The notes: generated by a model not told the origin, from the letters alone. A stretch of DNA of 7,441 nucleotides from JAJPXC01 sp964562375 (GCA_964562375.1 CAZLSW010000114.1:1-7441), one strand, 5' to 3'; counted from the stretch's first letter, positions 1-5,654 are shown. A program made the numbers and translations.

Positions 1-2
1 TC

Positions 3-38
3 GCCGACATCGCCAAGACCCTCTGCATAGGGGACTGA
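3..38 (+). CDS. Possible 3' end of an upstream gene (partial)
   Basis: An open frame enters from the left edge and reads ADIAKTLCIGD before a TGA at 36-38. It is followed, about 100 nt later, by a plus-strand intrinsic terminator with no other reading frame between, which is what the end of a gene would look like. Eleven residues are too few to name a family. The call rests on the terminator context and could be wrong. Confidence 0.3.
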   Translation, partial: ADIAKTLCIGD

Positions 39-138
39 TTTGCGGTTTCTTTATTCATTACAGATTGCCGGGGTCATTAATAGCTTAAGGAACTAAGCGA
101 CCCTTTAACTCTCATCAGTCATCGCACCTATCTTATAG

Positions 139-170
139 TCCCCTCGCGGTAAATTCGTGAGGGGATTTTT
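139..170 (+). terminator. Intrinsic (rho-independent-like) terminator
   Basis: A 9-bp stem, CCCCTCGCG (140-148) against CGTGAGGGG (156-164) with one G-U wobble, encloses a 7-nt loop; T139-A165 extends it. It is followed directly by ATTTTTGTT on the plus strand. There is no T-run on the other side, so it works only for plus-strand transcripts, presumably whatever ends at position 38. The 100 nt between that stop codon and the stem hold no recognisable gene or promoter. Confidence 0.8.
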
Positions 171-180
171 GTTAGTAATC

Positions 181-227
181 GCAGCCACTCCCGGAAGGAG
201 CGACCGAACAATCGTCACAATGGCTGC
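181..227. repeat. Nested inverted repeat in the intergenic region
   Basis: A perfect 7-bp inverted repeat, GCAGCCA (181-187) and TGGCTGC (221-227), encloses a second small hairpin, CTCC-cggaa-GGAG (188-200). It lies between the terminator at 139-170 and the promoter at 247-277, so by the promoter call it would not be part of the VOC mRNA leader. It may be an operator, part of an unrecognised small RNA, or chance. No T-run follows it. Confidence 0.4.
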
Positions 228-246
228 AAATAATCGTCCCCGGGTG

Positions 247-277
247 TTGGCGTTGTTAAAGATTTGCGCTAACTTTG
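247..277 (+). promoter_or_regulatory. Bacteroidota-type promoter of the VOC gene
   Basis: TTG (247-249) as the -33 element and TAACTTTG (270-277), a perfect TAnnTTTG -7 element, are separated by exactly 20 nt. This is the spacing of the Bacteroidota housekeeping promoter. Transcription would begin about 282-285, giving a leader of roughly 45 nt before the VOC start codon. The spacer length equals that of both AAA-cassette promoters in this window. Confidence 0.7.
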
Positions 278-326
278 TGGAAACTAATGCCACGATGAAC
301 CGACATTGCAAGCCAACCGTAATGAA

Positions 327-704
327 ATGATGTCACAAATCAACCATATCGGACTTTATGTCACCGACTTGGGAAGAGCCAAAGACTTCTTCCAACAGTA
401 TTTCTCGGCGGTAGCCGGGGAAAAGTATGAGAATCCCCGCAAGGGTTTCCAATCCTATATGCTGAGTTTCCCCGAAGGGTCACGGTTGGAATTGATGACC
501 CGCGACGGTGTGGATGGCCACAAGGCTCTTGGCCAATGCCATATCTCTTTCAGCGTTGGAAGTAAGGAAAAAGTTGACGCACTTACTGAACGCTTGCGAC
601 AGGATGGCTATGAGGTTTTTGACGGACCGCGAAGGACCGGTGATGGCTACTATGAAAGCGCAGTCATCGGCATTGACGACAACATCATCGAAATTACGGT
701 ATAG
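327..704 (+). CDS. VOC family (glyoxalase/bleomycin-resistance fold) protein
   Basis: A 125-residue single-domain member of the vicinal oxygen chelate superfamily. VOC proteins are cytosolic metal-binding enzymes or binding proteins built from paired beta-alpha-beta-beta-beta units; the substrate of this one cannot be read from sequence. The N-terminal strand NHIGLYVTDL, the helix AKDFFQQYF and the second-half strand CHISFSV are typical. The four expected metal-ligand positions are filled: His7, Glu55 (in LEL), His72 and Glu122 (in NIIEI). The length is normal for a one-domain VOC protein that dimerises. Start: two adjacent ATGs at 327 and 330 both fit; an upstream TTG at 306 is less likely because family homology begins right after the ATGs. 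No Shine-Dalgarno sequence is seen, which is normal in this phylum. It is first in a short plus-strand operon with the small ORF that begins 2 nt after its stop codon. Confidence 0.85.
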   Translation: MMSQINHIGLYVTDLGRAKDFFQQYFSAVAGEKYENPRKGFQSYMLSFPEGSRLELMTRDGVDGHKALGQCHISFSVGSKEKVDALTERLRQDGYEVFDGPRRTGDGYYESAVIGIDDNIIEITV

Positions 705-706
705 CT

Positions 707-892
707 ATGCGTAAATTCATTATAACCGGAGAGGGCGAGCTGAGGCTCGGCGACGCCATAATCGTCCCTACCACCTACGATGGCTTGACCGTCAGTTGGG
801 AGGGAGAACCCATCAACCAATGGTATGGAAAAGGATATAATCTTAGAGCGCGTGTCGGTGCGGGAGTACACCGACGTGCCCGTGAGCGATGA
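707..892 (+). CDS. Small hypothetical ORF, probably altered or truncated
   Basis: A 61-codon frame beginning 2 nt after the VOC stop codon, suggesting translational coupling. The first 16 residues or so (MRKFIITGEGELRLGD) resemble, from memory, the start of short conserved Bacteroidota proteins of about 80-120 aa, but the rest does not continue in that pattern. The last ~22 codons overlap the nitroreductase start in another frame, which is a large overlap for two real genes. The basic tail (RARVGAGVHRRARER) looks like out-of-frame translation. Most likely only the N-terminal part is genuine and an internal deletion or frameshift has damaged the gene. No function is proposed. It could also be a chance frame. 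Confidence 0.35.
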   Translation: MRKFIITGEGELRLGDAIIVPTTYDGLTVSWEGEPINQWYGKGYNLRARVGAGVHRRARER

Positions 893-893
893 G
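825..893 (+). pseudogene. N-terminal fragment of a nitroreductase-family gene, cut by AAA cassette 1
   Basis: Starting at ATG 825 the frame encodes about 23 residues ending RVSVREYTDVPVSDE. This matches the opening of the FMN-dependent nitroreductase family (RRSVRxYxDxPVxDE), where the first arginines contact FMN phosphate. Intact members are about 170-200 aa. Here the match ends at codon 23, and the frame runs into AAA-cassette DNA with eight foreign residues and a TGA at 918-920. No continuation (such as an APSAGN-type motif) is visible beyond the far end of the cassette at 2499. So this is not a clean insertion with both halves kept; the rest was deleted or moved. It would have been third in the VOC operon. 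The fragment cannot be enzymatically active. Identification rests on one short but characteristic motif. Confidence 0.65.
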
Positions 894-2444
894 CCAGCGG
901 GTGATGTTGCGCTTTTCTGAGGAGAAGGCGACGCCGATTTTGTAGACCTCGCGGCCGTCGGCGCTCCAGGGTAGGGGATAGCCTTTGTCGTCGATTTGGG
1001 CAAGGGCTTCCTCGGCGGTGCCGTCAAGCTTGAATTCGAAGATGTAAACGCGCTTGGGCGTTTGGCACAGCATGTCGATGCGTCCGCCGCTCACGGCGCG
1101 CTCGCTCTGCGTGGAGATGCCTGCCATCATGAAGAAAAGGTGCACGAGCCGATGGTAGGTCTTCTCCTTGTCCTCGTTGTCCCACAGGTGGTAGGGGATG
1201 CTGCCAATGAGGGATTGGAGAGCCTTCATTACCGCATCTATATTATCCTTTGCAAAGGCTCGCTTGACATCGCGTAGGGTGAATGACACATTGTCTTCTT
1301 TGATGTCCAGAAACACGGGTGCCAGATTCTCGAGCATGGCTTGTTTGACTTCGGCGTTGGGGAAGGTGAGGGTGATGTAATCGTCATCGATGCTCGCGAT
1401 AGTAAGATAGCCTGTCTGATAGAAAAGAGGCAAGGGGTTGTCGGTGGAATAGATTTCACCGAGCCGGTGCCTTGCGATTTCGGCGCCGTCAAGGTCGTCA
1501 AGGTTGTAGCTGGATTGTCGCAGGTAATCAACTAGTATTTTAGACGTCCCCGAGTAAACCCAGTAGTTGTCCAAGGCCAATTTCTCCAGGCAATTGACTA
1601 TGCTGAACGGATTATAGACCAACAGCGGGTCATCGGAGAAACGATAGCCGTCGTATCTCTGTTTCAGGATTGCCAGCATTTCATTGATGTCTTTCTCTCC
1701 CTTTTGGGCGAGGGCTTCAATGGCCGGGGCGAAATTCTGGGTCAATTCATCTTGTGTGAATCCGCAGATGTTGGCGTATCGAGGATCGAGCGAAATGTCG
1801 TTGAGGTTGTTTAGGCCCGAGAAGATGGTGACGTGGCGGAAACGGGCCACGCCAGTGATGAATGTAAAGTGGATACAATCGCCAAGTGCTTTGATTTGCG
1901 TGAAGAATGGGCGTAACACCGCAGTGTTGCGTTCCAGTTGCGCCTCATCGCGCAACACGTCCACCAATCCCTTATCGTATTCGTCAATCAACACGACTAC
2001 TCCCTTCTCTGTCCTTTCGTTAAGCTGCTTTATTAAGCCGCCGAACAAAAGAGCGGAATCGGTGCATGAAGCAGGTGGTGTAATATTTTGACGCCGATAT
2101 TCTTCTTGGACCAGATATTGAAGGCCGTTTTCCAATTTGTCCTCGTTTACCGCCGAGATTCGCGAAAGGTCGAGACGTATCACGGGATATACCGTCCAGT
2201 CTTTTTCGAGATTCATGATGGCCAATCCCTCGAACAATTCCTTGCGGCCCTCGAAATAGGCTTGCATGGTATTGAGCAACAGGCTTTTGCCGAAGCGGCG
2301 TGGCCGCGACAGGAAATAGGCATAAGGGCTTTGGGCCAGATCATAGATCAGGGCCGTTTTATCAACATAAGTCATGTCGTAGCGACGTATTGTCGCAAAG
2401 CTCTGGATGCCGATGGGCATTTTTTGGCGAATGGGAGTCGTCAT
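843..2444 (-). CDS. AAA-ATPase-like / PD-(D/E)XK nuclease-domain protein, copy 1
   Basis: A 533-residue protein of the 'AAA-ATPase-like' (PF09820-type) plus C-terminal PDDEXK_9 (PF08011-type) architecture, common in gut Bacteroidota and without an established role. The ATPase part has a P-loop-like RPRRFGKSL (residues 48-56) and a Walker B VVVLIDEYDKG (149-159, Asp154-Glu155), followed by FTFITGVARF (193-202). The nuclease part shows GGRIDM (Asp457) and IFEFKLDG (Glu470, Lys472), the D...ExK catalytic pattern. No signal peptide or membrane segment is seen, so it is likely cytosolic. Start: ATG at 2444 is 22 nt downstream of a perfect -7 box, and MTTPIRQKMPIG is identical in the second copy; an upstream ATG at 2477 would lie before the promoter's start point. 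Residues 518-533 (LIAHGHVGVLPHRHAL) come from the antisense of the nitroreductase fragment, making the protein 13 residues longer than copy 2. It converges on the VOC operon. By analogy it might be a defence, mobile-element or DNA-processing protein; the sequence does not decide. Confidence 0.9.
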   Translation of the reverse strand: MTTPIRQKMPIGIQSFATIRRYDMTYVDKTALIYDLAQSPYAYFLSRPRRFGKSLLLNTMQAYFEGRKELFEGLAIMNLEKDWTVYPVIRLDLSRISAVNEDKLENGLQYLVQEEYRRQNITPPASCTDSALLFGGLIKQLNERTEKGVVVLIDEYDKGLVDVLRDEAQLERNTAVLRPFFTQIKALGDCIHFTFITGVARFRHVTIFSGLNNLNDISLDPRYANICGFTQDELTQNFAPAIEALAQKGEKDINEMLAILKQRYDGYRFSDDPLLVYNPFSIVNCLEKLALDNYWVYSGTSKILVDYLRQSSYNLDDLDGAEIARHRLGEIYSTDNPLPLFYQTGYLTIASIDDDYITLTFPNAEVKQAMLENLAPVFLDIKEDNVSFTLRDVKRAFAKDNIDAVMKALQSLIGSIPYHLWDNEDKEKTYHRLVHLFFMMAGISTQSERAVSGGRIDMLCQTPKRVYIFEFKLDGTAEEALAQIDDKGYPLPWSADGREVYKIGVAFSSEKRNITRWLIAHGHVGVLPHRHAL

Positions 2445-2498
2445 GGCGGTAAAAGTTTGGATACGGCAAAGGTACAAAATTCCTTTGTTAGCGTCAAC
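894..2498 (-). repeat. Dispersed AAA/nuclease gene cassette, copy 1
   Basis: This 1605-bp block aligns without gaps, at a constant offset of 4796 bp, to 5690-7294. It begins at the -33 promoter element (reading the minus strand) and ends at the Trp517 codon of the AAA gene; beyond both edges the two copies are unrelated. No terminal inverted repeats and no target-site duplication were found at either edge. The homologous unit is thus one gene plus its promoter and not a recognisable insertion sequence. The gene-end junction can only be placed within about 885-896, because the three following codons (LIA here, ILA in copy 2) are similar. Confidence 0.8.
2467..2497 (-). promoter_or_regulatory. 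Promoter of AAA-ATPase copy 1
   Basis: Read on the minus strand: TTG (2497-2495), a 20-nt spacer, then TACCTTTG (2474-2467), a perfect TAnnTTTG -7 box. Transcription would start about 2461-2463, leaving an ~18-nt leader without a Shine-Dalgarno sequence before ATG 2444. The same elements, spacer length and 22-nt distance to the start codon recur in copy 2. Confidence 0.75.
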
Positions 2499-2597
2499 TC
2501 CTGATTCAAAATTCGTTGTTGGACATCACAATAGTGTTTTTACGATAGGATAAGAGGTATGTACAGTGGAAGAAAAGGATTTTTTGGCATTTTGTTG

Positions 2598-2605
2598 TAA
2601 CTTTG
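2598..2605 (+). promoter_or_regulatory. -7 element of the TonB-dependent receptor promoter
   Basis: TAACTTTG is a perfect TAnnTTTG -7 box, 25 nt before ATG 2631. No TTG or TTTG stands at the expected -33 distance (the bases there are purine-rich), so the promoter may be weak or activator-dependent, as outer-membrane receptor genes often are. It is divergent from the AAA promoter, with about 100 nt between the two -33 regions and no other recognisable element in between. Confidence 0.55.
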
Positions 2606-2630
2606 GGCTCTCTTATTGCGTCAACATAGT

Positions 2631-4856
2631 ATGAAAACAATTATCACAATTTTGCTTTGCTCGATAATCGCAGTGTTTACAACCACGGCCCAAGAGACTC
2701 CAGATTCGATCACTGGTTATACCGATGCCCAACTCGATTCATTGATTGCCAGCCTTAACGAGGTGACAGTCACGGCCCAACGCCCACTGGTCACGAAGGA
2801 GATTGACCGCATAGGGTACGACGTTCAAGCCGATGAGGAGGCAAAAACCGCGACCCTAAGCGATGTGCTGCGGAAAGTGCCCTTGGTGTCGGTAGATCCT
2901 GATGGCACAATCAAGGTGAAAGGCTCTGGCGATTTCAAAATCTATCGCAATGGCCGTCCCAACAACTCCTATTCCAAGAACGCCAAGGAGCTTTTCAAGG
3001 CTATCCCCGCATCGTCAATAAAGAAAATAGAGGTAATCACCGATCCTGGAGCGAGAGAGGATGCCGAGGGGACAAGCGCGATTCTCAACATAGTGACGAT
3101 GAGCGAACTTCGATTGCAGGGAGTAATGGGTCAAGTATCCCTATCCACCAACTCGAAGAGCCATTGGATACCCAATCCCAACCTGTACATAACCACCCAA
3201 ATCGACAAGGTGATTTTGTCGGCTTACGGCGGTGGATTTTTTCAACAGGGAGATTTTTGCAAGGATCGCCTAGAATCGCGCTATGTATACGATGACACGG
3301 GTAATGTATTGACCAGCAAGGACAAGCGTCGTTACCCTGGTGGCACAGGCTGGTTTGGCATAGATGGCAGTTATGAGTTGGATTCTCTTAACCTGTTCAC
3401 CATGGAGTTCAACGGCTACACCTATAGGATCAATCAGCACTTCGATCAACAAAACGATTTGACCCTTGCGGACGGGAGCGCGTGCATGAGCTATAGGGTA
3501 CTTTCCACCTATCGCCCAATTACCTACTTTGACCTCGGTGGAGGATTCAACTATCAGCACTCCACACGTCGCAAGGGCGAAAGCATAACGGCAAGCTATC
3601 TCCTAGCCACCACCCGACAGCACTCAAACGTAACATCGGAGTATCTCGACAAGGTAAATCCTTCGTTCGATTATGACTCTAAGTGCACCCACACCCGTGC
3701 TAATTTCATTGAGCATACCTTGCAGCTTGACTGGACGAGACCGATAAATGCCCATAACAAATTTGACACAGGCGCCAAATACATTTATCGTAACAACCAC
3801 TCCCACAGCTCTTACGACTACATACCAACGCTGAGTGAATATACCAATTTCAAGCATACAACACAGGTGGGCGCTCTCTATGCCGATTATCGCCTGAATG
3901 TGAAACGCTGGAACTTCCGCGCGGGGCTACGCTTTGAGTATTCCCGCCTTAAAGGCCATAACATCGAGCCGCCCGAGCCTGAATTTTGTCGCTCGCTGCG
4001 CGACTGGGTGCCCAATGCCTCAATCAGCGTGAATATTAACGACGAGAACACCCTCAAAATCAGCTACAACGAGCGCATAAACCGCCCGGGTATCACATAC
4101 CTCAACCCCGCTGTCGACGCTTCTCCTCTAAGTGTAAGCCAGGGCAACCCCGACCTTGTAAGCTCTAAATATCATTCAATCAACTTGAATTACTCGCTGA
4201 TTAAAAGCAAGATAAACATCGATCTCACATCAGGTTTCTCAACATCAACCGATGGAATTGTGTCCATCAAGCATGTAATTGACGATGTGGTGTATTCCTC
4301 CTACGCCAACTTAGGTCATAATCGCTCGTTTAACACCAATCTATACACCCAGTGGTCTCCTTTTGAAAAAACCACATGGATTTTTAACGGTGGACTTTAC
4401 TATAGATACTTTAAATGCCCCGATTACCAATTGGGTGATATATTTGCCCATGGCTGGAAATGGTTTGTGTGGACCCAGGTGCGCCAAAAGCTTCCATGGA
4501 AGCTTACCGCCTCGGTGTCGTTCAACACCTGGAAAAGTGGCACAACGTCGGTCTATTCTCGCACAAAAAGCTACAATCCTTACTATTATTCTTTATCTCT
4601 CCAACGCTCGTTCCTTAAGGACGATCGGCTAACGGTTACCGCGAGTGCCACTAACCCATTCGGCCCCGCCGGTCAACACAATCGCCTCTACACGTTCAAC
4701 CAAGGACGGCAGGGCTATCAAGACTCTTGGAGCGACTATTACCAATGTTTCATGCTCCAAGTAAGCTACCGATTTGGAACACTTAACGCCAAGGTGAAGA
4801 AAACAGCTGCCACCATCAAAAACGACGATGTGGTTGGAGCCAAAGTAGGCAAGTAA
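2631..4856 (+). CDS. TonB-dependent receptor, outer-membrane beta-barrel (OMP beta-brl_3 type)
   Basis: A 741-residue outer-membrane transporter expected to use TonB/ExbBD energy to bring an unidentified ligand into the periplasm. Residues 1-20 form a signal peptide (MKTIITILLCSIIAVF..., likely cleaved after TTTA). NEVTVTAQRP (43-52) resembles a TonB-box region, and the plug domain runs about 45-155, ending in DPGAREDAEGTSAILNIVT. The rest is beta-barrel with the hallmark RINRPG (482-487) and GNPDL (505-509) motifs of this barrel family. The final strand FMLQVSYRFG ends near residue 716, followed by a charged 25-residue tail often seen in these proteins. There is no N-terminal carboxypeptidase-like repeat domain, and no SusD, sigma or anti-sigma gene adjoins it, so it is an orphan receptor, not an obvious polysaccharide-utilisation locus. 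Start: ATG 2631 directly begins the signal peptide; an in-frame TTG at 2616 lies too close to the predicted transcription start. Length is normal and the gene appears intact. Confidence 0.9.
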   Translation: MKTIITILLCSIIAVFTTTAQETPDSITGYTDAQLDSLIASLNEVTVTAQRPLVTKEIDRIGYDVQADEEAKTATLSDVLRKVPLVSVDPDGTIKVKGSGDFKIYRNGRPNNSYSKNAKELFKAIPASSIKKIEVITDPGAREDAEGTSAILNIVTMSELRLQGVMGQVSLSTNSKSHWIPNPNLYITTQIDKVILSAYGGGFFQQGDFCKDRLESRYVYDDTGNVLTSKDKRRYPGGTGWFGIDGSYELDSLNLFTMEFNGYTYRINQHFDQQNDLTLADGSACMSYRVLSTYRPITYFDLGGGFNYQHSTRRKGESITASYLLATTRQHSNVTSEYLDKVNPSFDYDSKCTHTRANFIEHTLQLDWTRPINAHNKFDTGAKYIYRNNHSHSSYDYIPTLSEYTNFKHTTQVGALYADYRLNVKRWNFRAGLRFEYSRLKGHNIEPPEPEFCRSLRDWVPNASISVNINDENTLKISYNERINRPGITYLNPAVDASPLSVSQGNPDLVSSKYHSINLNYSLIKSKINIDLTSGFSTSTDGIVSIKHVIDDVVYSSYANLGHNRSFNTNLYTQWSPFEKTTWIFNGGLYYRYFKCPDYQLGDIFAHGWKWFVWTQVRQKLPWKLTASVSFNTWKSGTTSVYSRTKSYNPYYYSLSLQRSFLKDDRLTVTASATNPFGPAGQHNRLYTFNQGRQGYQDSWSDYYQCFMLQVSYRFGTLNAKVKKTAATIKNDDVVGAKVGK

Positions 4857-4903
4857 ATCTATCTTACACCGCTTGCTAGAATTAGAATTGCTACTTACTT
4901 CGT

Positions 4904-4918
4904 ACTATATTATATAGT
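4904..4918. repeat. AT-rich perfect palindrome after the receptor gene
   Basis: ACTATA-TTA-TATAGT is a perfect 6-bp inverted repeat with a 3-nt loop, lying between the converging receptor gene and the dus fragment. It is too AT-rich and lacks a following T-run to be a convincing terminator. It sits about 20-30 bp from the point where dus homology ends, so it may mark a rearrangement site or may be chance. Confidence 0.35.
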
Positions 4919-5236
4919 TCAGGTTTCGTAGGTTATCCAAGAATGCATTGGATAAGGACAACCGAGATTGAGGTCGATACGATTAAAGCCCCACGACCTA
5001 ACAGCGTTTGTCAAAGCGAGAAATTCATCCTCCGAGCCGAAGATTATTTGCGGAACCAATGAGGTGCCGTCACCCTTGGAATCCTTAAGTCGTTGGAAAT
5101 CCTGTCGCCTCGGCTCTCTTTTCTCTATGCGCATGAAGGGTGTGTAATAACAATCTACGCCTCCATAAATCGCATAGTGTAACCTGCGATATGCCCCGTC
5201 AACGTACCCCTGCATCGGAGCGAAGTGAATTGTCAT
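4919..5236 (-). pseudogene. dus: tRNA-dihydrouridine synthase, C-terminally truncated
   Basis: Dus enzymes are cytosolic FMN proteins that reduce specific uridines in tRNA with NADPH. This frame encodes 105 residues, where family members have about 310-330. The start is typical: ATG 5236 gives MTIHFAPMQGYVDGAYR, the FMN-binding opening of the TIM barrel; an in-frame ATG at 5299 would add 21 unrelated residues. TSLVPQIIFGSEDEF (58-72) and IDLNLGCPYPM (87-97) follow family order, and Cys93 in the GCP motif is the expected catalytic acid. Homology stops right after it: HSWITYET and a TGA replace the next conserved segment. About two thirds of the barrel and the tRNA-binding domain are missing, so it should be inactive. 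No -7 box was found upstream. It lies directly after the frameshifted winged-helix remnant on the same strand. Confidence 0.8.
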
Positions 5237-5299
5237 GGTTGCATGTCTTGGAGTTAGCGGAGGTAGCGTGCGCACATACCGTCCTAATTGATTGGCCAT

Positions 5300-5597
5300 T
5301 TATATCAATGAGTTATATAAGGTTAGACCTTTGACAGTAAGCAGATATTGTTGGCGTGGATGTCGGGGGAGTCGGGATATAAACGGCGTACAAAGCCTGA
5401 CTCTATCGAAGGGGTTAATATAGTTGAAGAAAGTTGGGACGATGATGAAGACCCAGTGCCCCCATTATCTCCTTTACTTTCCAGGATTCCTTGGCACCCA
5501 TAACTTTGACAATGGCCTTGATGTTTGGATCGGTTTCTATAAGCTTGTTCGGTACTTGTTCGGTACTTGAGTTCCGGTGCCATTTTGATTCCACATG
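5300..5597 (-). pseudogene. Frameshifted C-terminal winged-helix remnant of a Fic/ATP-binding-type protein
   Basis: Reading the minus strand, three pieces in two frames line up with the C-terminal domain seen on Fic-like and AlbA_2/HATPase_c_4-type ATP-binding proteins. First comes STEQVPNKLI... to EIMGALGLHHRPNF; then, after a frame change near 5420-5428 (the first frame hits TAA at 5417-5415), NYINPSIESGFVRRLYPDSP; then, after a second change in a run of five G's at 5365-5369, RHPRQQYLLTVKG and a TAA at 5302-5300. Intact relatives read continuously through an 'LKxRxNF..NYL.PAI..GLI...P..P..P.QKYRLT..G' pattern. The upstream part (Fic or ATPase domains) is absent: a TAA stands at 5606-5604 just before the readable segment. 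It is a decayed fragment, presumably left by an earlier rearrangement. A continuous 86-codon frame through part of it (5323-5583) mixes real and out-of-frame sequence and should not be annotated as a gene. Confidence 0.6.
5544..5565. repeat. 11-bp tandem direct repeat (two exact copies)
   Basis: CTTGTTCGGTA occurs twice head to tail, followed by a partial third start (CTTGA). It lies inside the winged-helix remnant, where the related proteins often carry short TEQV-like repeats. A unit of 11 bp is not a multiple of three, so gain or loss of a copy would change the reading frame. Confidence 0.7.
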
Positions 5598-5616
5598 ATT
5601 TTTTTACCGCATGAAA

Positions 5617-5654
5617 TTTGTATCATTGGCTTATGATGAGGTGATCAATACAAA
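5617..5654. repeat. Imperfect inverted repeat downstream of AAA copy 2
   Basis: TTTGTAT (5617-5623) and ATACAAA (5648-5654) are perfect complements separated by 24 nt. Transcripts of AAA copy 2 (minus strand) would pass through it 24 nt after the stop codon, and a short T-containing stretch follows, so it could be a weak terminator. The long loop makes this doubtful. The rest of 5598-5677 shows nothing recognisable. Confidence 0.3.

Noticed and set aside
105..311. 68-aa minus-strand frame over the terminator and VOC promoter
   Set aside because: It runs through a strong intrinsic terminator and a promoter on the other strand and shows no family-like sequence.
736..749. CGAGC-TGAG-GCTCG hairpin as a terminator for AAA copy 1
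   Set aside because: Only five base pairs, inside a plus-strand reading frame, and no T-run on the minus strand.
1684..2504. Plus-strand frames of 135 and 138 aa antisense to AAA copy 1
   Set aside because: Shadows of a well-supported gene; the second even reads into the AAA promoter, and neither resembles a protein family.
5323..5583. Continuous 86-aa minus-strand frame
   Set aside because: Its C-terminal half (PSIESGFVRRLYPDSP) is real domain sequence, but the serine-rich middle and the end are out-of-frame readings of the decayed winged-helix domain.
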